Origin: Bursaphelenchus xylophilus
Taxonomy: Eukaryota > Nematoda > Chromadorea > Rhabditida > Aphelenchoididae
Assembly: GCA_904066235.2 (NCBI GenBank)
Contig: CAJFCV020000004.1
Location: forward strand, 11,532,001-11,596,000
Direction: 5' to 3'
DNA: 64,000 bases
Of the stretch, positions 56,050 to 64,000 are shown piece by piece. The notes under the pieces are model-generated. The model was not told the DNA's origin. It saw nothing but the letters and a program-made list of their open reading frames with translations, and did no database searches. The translations under genes were made by a program, and so were the position numbers. Positions within the stretch are counted from its first letter, which is position 1. Each line of letters begins with the position of its first letter.

Positions 56050-56189
56050 CATCCTGTCGGGAAAATACTGTGGATTTGTCGCAACGAAATTTCTAGCCTC
56101 GCCGCAGTCTCACAACAGATCTCCTGCCGTGACTAGTTGTCGCAAAGCGATAATGGGCGATTCCACATTATTTTCCCGACAGGCGGATA
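56050..56189. mobile_element. CTGTCGG-type MITE, type B
   Basis: The ends read ATCCTGTCGGGAAAATACTG and CACATTATTTTCCCGACAGG. Confidence 0.75.
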
Positions 56190-56965
56190 TTTCACAGGTC
56201 CGCGTTTAAAAATTTTAGTTTGCAAATTGCAATATATAGTAGCCGAAAAAACTGAAAGGCTTTGTAGATGAAAAACAACATTTAAAAAAGAGAACTGGAA
56301 TTGCAAAATTTAGACCCTAGTAAAAACAGTCGATCTTGCTTGGCATACTGGCAAAGGCCTCTTTCCTAATGACACCACAAACTCGCGACATTCCAATGAA
56401 AATATTCGGCCTACGCAAACTCTAAGTCAATATCTCCGCACCTGCAAAAATCCTTAATAAAGTCTGGTCCTAGCTTAGGCCACCCTAATCGGTTCAACGT
56501 AGGCCGTGCCTCGAAAAACTTGCGTCAAATATGTTTTTCGCGGGGCCTAATCCGCTTCAACGACTCAGCGAAGAGTGCTTAAACTCTATTAAGCGCTCAC
56601 TTTAGCCAATCGCGGCGCACCTTTGCTCGCGACTGTTTGGGCTTGTTTGTTCGGCGGCGACCGGCCAAGGGCCGGATGTTTGACGATCCGGGCGCCCCAA
56701 AAACGGCCCCATTGTGTGTTGGGGATGATGGGGCGGATCACAATGGGGATAAAGAACAGAGGTGTCGGAGATTAAAGTTCAGGCTCGCTGGCTTGTTGGA
56801 TTTGCGAAAGATGGGCAAACTGTCGACAAAGCCCAAAAAAAGTCACGCTAGTGATCACGTTGTGTCGGGGTGAGTCATATGGCGGCACAGCGGCTTGATA
56901 AGCAAATAAAGCCGATATTGGAGCAGCTAAACGTCACCAACACATACGACTTTAACACCTGCATC
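56190..56965. other. Intergenic DNA with a GC-rich patch
   Basis: 56630-56880 is GC-rich and open in one frame, but it lacks splice support and domain similarity. Confidence 0.35.
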
Positions 56966-57090
56966 ATGTCGGGAAATAATGAGTGCTATTGCGTCGCTGA
57001 AGTGAAAGAAATTCGATTTTGTTGCGAGAGAATTCATTTTCTCAGCGGCGATGCGATTTTGAAAGTGCTCGTTATTTTTCCGACAGGGCT
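56966..57090. mobile_element. CTGTCGG-type MITE, type A, shortened
   Basis: The ends read CATGTCGGGAAATAATGAGT and GTGCTCGTTATTTTTCCGAC. Confidence 0.7.
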
Positions 57091-57425
57091 TATAAATCTT
57101 GGTATGTCCAGAAAATGTGTCACGATGACATCCCTTTAAAATCTGCGAGTGGCATAAACAACGGCTGTATATGACTAGGAGTGCTCCCTAGCGTATCCAG
57201 AATTTTTTTTTAAGTTCTACGTTTGTGTAATGAGCACTTTGGATGACGGATTTTCTAGATTTTTCATGGTTTTTTTCCGCAGCCACAAGCGTCGTAATGC
57301 CCCAATTTTTTGAGAAGTAGTTCTAGTCAAAGCAGCCGTTGTTGATATTACTGGCGCATTTTTAACCGTTGTCATCATGACACATTTTTTGGACACTCTA
57401 AGATTTGTAATCCCCGAGCCATATA

Positions 57426-57500
57426 TCAGTCTGTCGGGAAAATAATGAGCACTCTGTCGCATCCAAAATCGCATCGGCGCCGAGAAAATGAATTTTTTTG
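57426..57500. repeat. Half MITE, type A
   Basis: It begins TCAGTCTGTCGGGAAAATAA and runs to GCCGAGAAAATGAA; the right half is missing. Confidence 0.65.
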
Positions 57501-58802
57501 CCATATTTTTATTACCACAAAAAAAATAATTTTTATTTCAAAAAAATCAAGAAAAAATTTAGAATATGCACCTAGCTCTAGCCCAGCCCTCATCATGCCC
57601 CCACTCCGGCAAAATCTGCCGTTTGAGCCCATATTTGAGCATATTATATATTGCTGTAATATAATCGCATTTCGGTACGAAAAGGAAATTAAAAAGCCGG
57701 CCGAAACTTTAAACCGCTTTAATGTTGTGCTTATTCCTTGGCCAAATGTTTAGCGGACGGGCTGATGATACAGTAGTGAGTGGGCTTCACGAGCCGCAAA
57801 TCTGTTTTGAGTCCCTAAAAATGTGTATTTAATAATGATAATGGTTATACGATGCATCGTATAATTGCGATGGACGTTTGTCACAAAACACATTTTTCTC
57901 TGTCGTCTTGTGACAAATATATTACATATAATAGGCAAATTTGTCGTGTTTATTACTTGAAACGGGCTGTTAATTGCCGACAAACAGTCGCCCAATCCAC
58001 TTGACTTGTCGTTGTCGATCATAGACAGACAAAAAAAAACATTGCGAAAAGCCGCGCCGATTACATTGGAGATTGTCTTTGTTTGAACAACCCACCTTCT
58101 GTTTAGAGAATTATTGAAAACGGACAAGGGTTTTGCTGTTTTTATGTGTTCAACTGGGCCTGAAGAGAGCGATAGATTAGAAGGCACGTCAATTCAGTGT
58201 AGTAAGCTAGTTCTTTACTAACTGAGATTGTATTGGCGTTTCGTTACAAATAGAATTTTTTAGAAAATCTTTGGCGGTTTTCCCCTTGGTTAGCCGGGAA
58301 AAAAGCTTGCTTTCTGGGCAGAAAATACCGTGCTGATTTTTTTCTCTCTATGACCAGTTTAGTCGCCCAAAAAACGAATTTTAATATCTAAAATCTGTTC
58401 GTCAATTGATATTGTGCACGAAACCTCTGAACGTTTTGGAAATCTGCTGGATTGAGATGTTGAAGACAATACACCAGGAAATTCAAAGAGAAATAAACGT
58501 CATATTCGAAATTCTTCTCGCATGGCTTTCTCATTCTGTCGGGAAAATAATTTGTCCTCCTTGGAATCGCCCATCATCGCTATCTGACGGCTAACCGTGA
58601 CTCGGGATCTGGTGCTTGCAATCATGGCTAAGCGAAGCACTAACTTTTCGATAGAGAAAGTGAAACGAGGAGGGACAGAGAAAAGGAAGGGCCAGTTTAG
58701 ACGTTATGACCTTTCGTGGGGTATTGTGGGCGTCATTATAATTTTAACAGCTGAAGACTCCCCTGATTAAAATTCTGCAACATGTATTGCTTTGAAAAAA
58801 CT
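57501..58802. other. Intergenic DNA
   Basis: A half type B MITE begins at about 58533 (TTCTGTCGGGAAAATAATTT). Otherwise no gene is supported. Confidence 0.4.
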
Positions 58803-59000
58803 CTAACAACCATCAAAACGCTCCTCAAAAAGCTCGGCCATATTTACGGTAGCCTCTTCTCCAATTTCCCCTACAATAATCCTCTCCCGCATTATCGGGC
58901 CACACCCTGGGCTCAGCAATTTGCAAGTTAATCCAAGTCCAATTCGGGTCAAGTTTAAGCGATCTTTACTCGTATGTACACAAACATTAATATGCATCAG
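58803..59000 (-). CDS. Doubtful 3' coding-like block, function unknown
   Basis: The minus frame reads LNLTRIGLGLTCKLLSPGCG, then a basic/acidic stretch (MRERIIVGEIGEEATVNMAE) to a TAG. It looks protein-like but no acceptor can be chosen. It lies just downstream of the first small peptide gene, whose stop is followed by a donor-like CAGGTGGG. Confidence 0.25.
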   Translation of the reverse strand: MMHINVCVHTSKDRLNLTRIGLGLTCKLLSPGCGPIMRERIIVGEIGEEATVNMAELFEERFDGC

Positions 59001-59116
59001 ACAAGAGGTTATTATATGAACAATCAACAGCAAAGGATCAACATCAATGGACGAAATGTCGTAGTATAGAGTTTTCAGTGCAATGGCACTTCGTTGGTCA
59101 TCAAATTCCCACCTGT

Positions 59117-59344
59117 TTAACGGCCCCAATGCTCGTGGCTGTGACTGTGACTGTGGCTGTGACTGTGATGATGATGGTGGTGATGATAACCGCCATAGCC
59201 TCCGCCATAATACCCATTGTAGTTGCCGTAATTACCATAAGTATTGCCGTAGTACGGCTGTCTCCATCCCCATTGAGGCGCGGCCGACGTCGCAACGGCA
59301 AGAAGAAGGACGACAAAGAGAATTCTAAGAAGCTTGGAGGCCAT
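59117..59344 (-). CDS. Small secreted Gly/Tyr- and His/Ser-rich peptide 1
   Basis: A single exon of 75 residues. The start MASKLLRILFVVLLLAVATS is a signal peptide, cleaved probably after the Ala pair before PQWGW. The mature peptide has a Tyr/Gly/Asn-rich middle (YGNTYGNYGNYNGYYGGGYG), a run of seven His and a tail of alternating Ser-His ending EHWGR. QWGW and YGGY motifs resemble the Gly/Tyr-rich nematode antimicrobial-type peptides (nlp/cnc classes); the His tail suggests binding of zinc or copper. A farther upstream Met (59356) is less likely. A TATA box lies about 55 bases upstream. Confidence 0.75.
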   Translation of the reverse strand: MASKLLRILFVVLLLAVATSAAPQWGWRQPYYGNTYGNYGNYNGYYGGGYGGYHHHHHHHSHSHSHSHSHEHWGR

Positions 59345-59394
59345 GTTGAAAAACAAAGTTGAAAAATACCTTCTATCAAAGAATTCTCCCGACC

Positions 59395-59400
59395 TTTATA
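59395..59400 (-). promoter_or_regulatory. TATA box of peptide gene 1
   Basis: TATAAAG on the minus strand lies 51-56 bases before the ATG, in line with a short 5' leader. Confidence 0.6.
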
Positions 59401-59404
59401 CAAG

Positions 59405-60333
59405 TCGATATTACACACCCACAGCGGGCGTCTTGTGAATGAATTTGGCGATCGGGAAGCCTCGCGGTTCCTTGGAAATGACGTAAAGCTGTTCGCGGCG
59501 GGGTTTGATTGATTCGCTGAACTGCGTAAGATTGAGCTACTTTCGGCGTGACTAAAATATCCTAGTTCAATTCAATTTCTAACCAGTTCCTTAATCTCTG
59601 AGATCATGAGATTGCGTAAGAAACAAGGGTTATTTTTACAATGTGTCGTTTTCGAATGCATGACTTTTGAAGAAAGAGCTCTGTCTTACACATCATCGAA
59701 GCTTCAGGCATTCCAAGCATGGGGTTTTCCCGACATTGCGTTTGTTTTTGAGAACTCACAATGCCCAAACTTGCTCTACAACAAACCTCACTCCTATGCG
59801 GGATGAACTTTTCATGCTTCTGGAACTACGGCTTGTTAGAAGCTCAAATTTAACGTATTTTCTTTAAAGGTAAATCAAACGAGTCCCAGATACAAAACAA
59901 TTATATAGATGCCTATCAATTGCAAGTAAGCTTAGGCGGCACATAAATGTGCTCCACATATTGTATTACTTGGTAGGCCAACAAATCTTGACATGATTCA
60001 TCCCTAATCTTCATATACAATAACGCTGACTTCACATTGCTGAATTCCTCTAGTAATAACATTGAAAGCTAAAGAGACAACAGCTTCTTGGTCGTTTTTC
60101 AACTTGTGTTCCCTTCAATTTTTACATCCCAATTACAATCAATCAAACTTTTTGACTTTTTCTCCGATCACGTTCGATTTTGCATTAAGAAATTGTGTTT
60201 CCCCACAAAATTCGCCAACTCACGTTGCAACAAGAACAAAAAATTTTTATTCTTTACTTCAGCAAAACAACATGTACATATTATCACTTCTTCAAACAGT
60301 TTTTTATTATTATAGATTTGTAAAATCTCAGCC
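59405..60333. other. Spacer between peptide genes 1 and 2
   Basis: A stretch at 59850-59935 (GAGTCCCAGATACAAAACAA, GCCTATCAATTGCAAGTAAG) resembles exon 5 of the AAAP transporter at 1399-1455, including the donor. It is an isolated copy of that short exon, so a partial gene duplicate lies here. Confidence 0.5.
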
Positions 60334-60528
60334 TCATCCCCAATGCTCATGACTGTGGCTGTGGCTGTGGTGATGATGTCCACCGTATCCCCGGTTGTAT
60401 CCTCCGTAGTTTCCGTAGTAATTGCCACCATAATATGGGTAGGATTGGCCCCAGCCCCACTGTGGCGCCGCCGAAACAGCAACAGCTAGCAGAAGAAGAA
60501 TCAGCAGGACATTTACACTCCTAATCAT
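60334..60528 (-). CDS. Small secreted Gly/Tyr- and His/Ser-rich peptide 2
   Basis: A single exon of 64 residues. The signal peptide is MIRSVNVLLILLLLAVAVSA, then APQWGWGQSYPYYGGNYYGN and a shorter His tail ending HSHSHSHEHWG. It is plainly a paralogue of peptide 1 (shared APQWGW, GNYGGYN and HEHWG), about 1 kb upstream on the same strand. A TATA box stands 42-47 bases before the ATG. Likely role as for peptide 1. Confidence 0.78.
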   Translation of the reverse strand: MIRSVNVLLILLLLAVAVSAAPQWGWGQSYPYYGGNYYGNYGGYNRGYGGHHHHSHSHSHEHWG

Positions 60529-60569
60529 GTTGAAAACTAAATGAACCGTCGTGGAAGCGGTGCTCTCTT

Positions 60570-60575
60570 TTTATA
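60570..60575 (-). promoter_or_regulatory. TATA box of peptide gene 2
   Basis: TATAAAAA on the minus strand lies in the same position relative to the ATG as in peptide gene 1. Confidence 0.6.
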
Positions 60576-60579
60576 CGAA

Positions 60580-61435
60580 AAGGATGGAAGGCTAGGGAGA
60601 TGGCGCGACGAAGATTGGAAGTCAAAAAATTGAAAAGTTACTGTGTAAGGTTTTTGACATGTCGTGAGTAATAGAGTTTATCGTTGGTTAGTTGTTTATA
60701 GTGTAGTGTTCAGCGAGAAATAAGGACGGATCAAAACTAGATTTAATCGCCATGCGTCATAGACAGAGGTAATGGAAAAATTTTGGATTGGATGGGGCAT
60801 TACTCACTTTCATGACCCTTTCATGGCTACGCCGCTGCTGTGCTGGCGATGACGATTAGAGAAACGACGATCCTCCCAACGCTGACTTCCACCGTCGGCG
60901 CTGCGTTCCTCACTTGTCTAGATGTTTGGAGGAGTCAGACACCTTATCTTCTTGGGCAACGGAATCACGAGCCTATACATATAGCAGTGAGGAAGCCAGA
61001 GTAAAGTTTTTACTTGTCGTGTGACTCACACGAGAAGTTCATGAATGCGACGCTCATATATTCATAACACTTGGCACAAATGACGCCATGTGTTGAACTT
61101 TGGCATAAAAAGTTTCATGCTCGTTTCTACTGCAGAGAGTTATATTTCCACAAAAAATCAATGTTTATCGTGCGAAACTGGAAAAGATGTGGCCAAAGGG
61201 TGTTTTTTTCTGTGACTGCTCTCCGCGTTCCTGTGCTCTCTCGGTCCTAAAAATCGTTGAATATCTGCTATATGTCACGAACTTCCCCCTGCTTAGAGCG
61301 ACCGGAAACAAAGGGGTGTATCAGTTGCATATGGTACCGCTTTATTCACATATGGAAATTCAAAAAAATTTTTTTGTAAATTACAGTTGAAGTCAAATTT
61401 CTCTTCGTAAATCCTTCTTCGCAAATCTCCTCAAC
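60580..61435. other. Spacer between peptide genes 2 and 3
   Basis: It contains a C-family fragment at 61040-61290 (GAATGCGACGCTCATATATT, TGACTGCTCTCCGCGTTCC). No other gene is seen. Confidence 0.45.
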
Positions 61436-61639
61436 CTAATGCTCATGGCTGTGGCTGTAGCTATGGCTGCTGTGGTGTCCATGCGAATGAAGGTTATGGT
61501 GATGATGATGGGGATGGTGGTGATCGCTTCTGTCCTCCAGGTCGAGCCTACGAATCCTTCTCCATTCTCTCAAGTCCCTAGTTGTCGGAATGGCAATAAC
61601 AACTGATATCAGTAGTAAGAATAGAGTAAACAGTCTCAT
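61436..61639 (-). CDS. Small secreted His-rich peptide 3
   Basis: A single exon of 67 residues. The signal peptide is MRLFTLFLLLISVVIAIP, followed by a charged Arg/Asp segment (TRDLREWRRIRRLDLEDRSD) that replaces the Gly/Tyr middle of its neighbours, then a His-rich tail ending SYSHSHEH. The dibasic-like RR could be a processing site. Tail similarity and position make it a diverged member of the cluster. No TATA box is evident at the expected distance. Confidence 0.68.
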   Translation of the reverse strand: MRLFTLFLLLISVVIAIPTTRDLREWRRIRRLDLEDRSDHHHPHHHHHNLHSHGHHSSHSYSHSHEH

Positions 61640-62068
61640 TTTTGACGTAAAAAAAATCTTGACGAAGTAAACAAAATAAATGATGAAAGCGAAAAACCTT
61701 TTTTGATTTCGCCCGCATCACGTTGGTTAGGCAAGAGTAGGGCGAACAAAATTAGTGATTTATTAGGCTGTGAAATTGAACATGTACACAGGAAATTTCC
61801 GGAAGACTCCGGGAAGTAGTCATGTGGCGAAATGCGCTTCCGACTATTTTCTACGTCAACGCGGAAAGATACGTATTTGGCGGATACGTTTGTGGTATTA
61901 TCAAACTTTTGGTCATCACGACAATCTTAAACGCTTTATTTATTTTTAATGACCTTGTAAGAACCTATCCGATTTTTTTTACTGAAAATTCGTCTTTACG
62001 ACAAAGGACAGGAAAAAGTATGTGATAATGTCTCTATAATTTTGCTCTCCAAGTCATAAACATACGGT
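61640..62068. other. Intergenic DNA with one hydrophobic ORF
   Basis: A plus frame at 61822-62025 (including FGGYVCGIIKLLVITTILNA) could be a membrane-span exon, but it lacks splice partners. It is not called as a gene. Confidence 0.3.
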
Positions 62069-62168
62069 GTTGGACCTGATCCAGTGGCAAAAAATGTACC
62101 GTTTTGCATCCGGGAAGCATCAAAAATGTGCCAAAGTGCCTCCCTCTCCAAGTGAAAAAAAATCTTCT
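62069..62168. repeat. Half of a family D element
   Basis: GGACCTGATCCAGTGGCAAA through GCCTCCCTCTCCAAGTG is present without its mirror half. Confidence 0.7.
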
Positions 62169-62249
62169 TTTTGAAGAGAATTTGAACCTTGCTTTTACGG
62201 CTTGGAAGACGAAATCTCACAAAATTTTTCTTCTTCCACGCTATTAAAA

Positions 62250-62690
62250 CATTTGCATCCGGGAAGTATCAAAAATGTGGCAAAATGCTTCCCTCTCCAA
62301 CTACAAAAACTCCGTTTTGACCTGCGCGCCCTTTCCCTCACAAAAAGAGCAAGCGCACGTCAAACTGAGGAGTCCGGTGACCGGAATAGACTCTTCGCTA
62401 TCGGTTTTTTACATTTCGTCTTGATTTCCAGAGAAAGAGAGAAAAAAGACACGCAAAAACGTACTCTCTCGCCCCAAAAATTCCCCATTTCTTCCCCGAC
62501 AAAACGTTTTTTCGCGTCTTTTTTTGGCAAATTGCCAATCCATTCACCGGACTGTTTTAGCTTATCTCGGTTTGACGTGAAGCGCGCTTTTGAAATCGGA
62601 GTTTTTAACCTGGAGAGGGAAGCATATTGCCACATTTTTGATATTTCCCGAATGCAAAAAGGTACGTTTTTTGCCAATGATCCAAATCTA
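62250..62690. repeat. Family D element split by a family E MITE
   Basis: The left half (GCATCCGGGAAGTATCAAAA) ends in GCAAGCG at 62356; the right half resumes AAGCGCGCTTTTGAAATCGG at 62580. The E element lies exactly in the loop of the palindrome. Confidence 0.75.
62357..62579. mobile_element. Family E MITE nested in family D
   Basis: It begins CACGTCAAACTGAGGAGTCC and ends CTCGGTTTGACGTG, with the complete E interior. Confidence 0.8.
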
Positions 62691-63142
62691 GTTGTTATGA
62701 TGTGTTAAATACCTGAGCTTGTTTCTGCAGAGCACGAGCTGGAGTATCGCGCTAAAGAACTTTCTTGAGTAGTTGTAGCGATCAGGCTTGAAACACGAGG
62801 GTTCCATTCAAACACAAGGATCTTCATACTCCGACATTTTTAAACATACTTTCCAAAAACTTACACATAAACACACAGAAATCATGCCACATCTTGAACC
62901 ATAATTTTTTACTTTTATTGTTTATCAAGCTTTTTCACATAACCACAACGTAAAAGTGAAGTATTCTACGAAATTCCAAAACTAACTATTGGTAGAACGC
63001 ACGAGACTTTTTTGTACAACAAAAATTCCAAAGGTATACGCATCAGAAAGACAATCCGGACCGAGGCTTAAAACGAGAAGACATTGTGTCAAAAATTTCA
63101 AGTAAAAAAGAAAAAAAAATTGTCAACAACTTTTGGCTATGG
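62691..63142. other. 3' flank of the last gene
   Basis: AT-rich DNA downstream of the stop at 63143. TTTTATTG at about 62935 gives a minus-strand AATAAA that may serve as the poly-A signal. Confidence 0.35.
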
Positions 63143-63460
63143 TCACCGCGCGCTGTTCAAGGTTTCCATGGGCTTGGAGTAGGTCATGCAGTACTTCATG
63201 TACTGACGCCGCTCCACAAAGTACTGACGGCAGTTGTAGATGGTGATCAGGAAGTAGAGCTGCAGGATGAATGTGAGGACCAGCATGCCGATGAAAAAGT
63301 AGATCCGGACCAAGGTATTGGTGTCCAACGCCACGGTGCTTTGTTGAGGGTGCTCGTGGAAGGGGGCCGCGTTCAGGATCCGATAGCAGACGGCGAGGTC
63401 GGTGGAAACGGCGACGATCCCGAGAATTATGAGGAGGCCGACTGTGAGGATGGTTAGAAC
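63143..63460 (-). CDS. Last exon of a multi-span membrane protein gene (5' end beyond window)
   Basis: The exon follows the acceptor TTCATTGCAG and is phase 0, 105 residues to TGA. Two strong hydrophobic spans are seen: VLTILTVGLLIILGIVAVST at the start and IYFFIGMLVLTFILQLYFLI in the middle. Between them is a polar loop with a Cys (DLAVCYRIL) and His/Pro residues. The C-tail (NCRQYFVERRQYMKYCMTYS) is basic and probably cytosolic. Arrangement and length suggest the second half of a four-span, MARVEL/tetraspan-like protein, but the family is not certain. Upstream exons lie to the right of the window or in the last 500 bases, where only repeat DNA is seen. Confidence 0.7.
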   Translation of the reverse strand, partial: VLTILTVGLLIILGIVAVSTDLAVCYRILNAAPFHEHPQQSTVALDTNTLVRIYFFIGMLVLTFILQLYFLITIYNCRQYFVERRQYMKYCMTYSKPMETLNSAR

Positions 63461-63489
63461 CTGCAATGAAAAGGAATTGGCTGATTTTA

Positions 63490-63690
63490 CAGGGGAAGTA
63501 CCCCAAGTGCGACGCTCAGATTTTGATGAAACTTGGCATAAATTCAGAATAATTTTTTTCTAAAATATAAGCGAGAATCCCAGCTCGCGCTTTGCAGAAA
63601 CAACCGAGATTTATAGATCGAAAGTTGGCGAAAATTTGACACTTTTTGCCGAATTTCCGCACAAAAAGTTTCATGCTGTAAAAGGGGGAG
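63490..63690 (+). repeat. Left half of a family C element
   Basis: AGGGGAAGTACCCCAAGTGC through TTCCGCACAAAAAGTTTCAT is a clean C-family left half, then it breaks. Two further C-family end words follow at about 63750 and 63820. Confidence 0.75.
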
Positions 63691-64000
63691 CTTTTTCTTT
63701 AGGCCGAATTTTGAATGCATTGTAAATCATATTTCAATCTGTCATGGAAGGTGCTCAAAGTGTGTCGCTCAGACTTTGACGAAAAACGGCAACAAATTTA
63801 AATTGATTTATTGTAACATGAGAAGTACCTCAAGCGCGACGCTCAGATTTCGATAAAACAGTCACCAAATTAAGATTCCTTTTTCTGATTTTTGTTCTGG
63901 GGCCAATGCGCTAACTGAAAGTTTGTTGAAAGTTAGCTGAAAATAGTAGGGCGCAGTTCGAAAAACAACGTTTCGCAGCTCGCCAGAGCTAAGTTTCAGC

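Noticed and set aside
59078..59418. Val/Met/Thr-rich ORFs overlapping peptide gene 1
   Set aside because: They are other-frame readings of the His/Ser codon repeats.
1..64000. CRISPR array, bacterial operon or phage signatures
   Set aside because: The window is intron-bearing eukaryotic DNA; the dispersed repeats are inverted-end transposons without regular spacers.

Overview
The window is eukaryotic nuclear DNA, most probably from a nematode, and probably a rhabditid-like one. The reasons are: small genes with many short introns; donors like GTAAG and acceptors like TTTTCAG; a nematode-specific Ground-like (hedgehog-related) gene; divergent paired-like homeobox genes; and a dense load of short non-autonomous inverted-repeat elements. 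The species cannot be named from sequence alone. All splice sites were assigned by eye from motif and reading-phase continuity.

Layout. 0-6.6 kb is gene-dense: the 3' part of an AAAP-family amino acid transporter (+), a convergent secreted protein gene (-), a doubtful gene remnant (+), and a secreted Ground-like protein (+). 7-10.2 kb holds a seven-exon secreted protein of unknown family (-). 10.3-13.8 kb holds an eight-exon rhodopsin-class GPCR resembling nematode peptide receptors (-). About 14-45 kb is a gene desert made mostly of transposable-element debris: a dead mariner, many copies of a TA-flanked MITE with ends reading CTGTCGGGAAAATAAT, a family of about 450 bp with CAAGGGAAGTACCC ends, a palindromic family, nested elements and a large GCGGGCA-rich foldback structure. 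One small secreted-protein exon lies at 17.7-17.95 kb. 45.6-54.5 kb holds three tandem homeobox genes (-), all with lysine at homeodomain position 50 and the same two intron positions. 59.1-61.6 kb holds three small secreted peptide genes (-) that end in a His-Ser-rich tail. The window closes with the last exon of a multi-membrane-span protein gene (-) that begins beyond the right edge.

How the parts fit. Most recognisable genes encode secreted or membrane products (transporter, Ground-like protein, GPCR, small peptides). The homeobox trio is a local expansion of transcription factors. Many introns carry MITEs. Nesting gives a partial order of insertion: the CACGTCAAACTGA family sits inside two other families, and was itself invaded by a foldback element that carries a tRNA-like sequence. 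That last element is the most unusual structure in the window.
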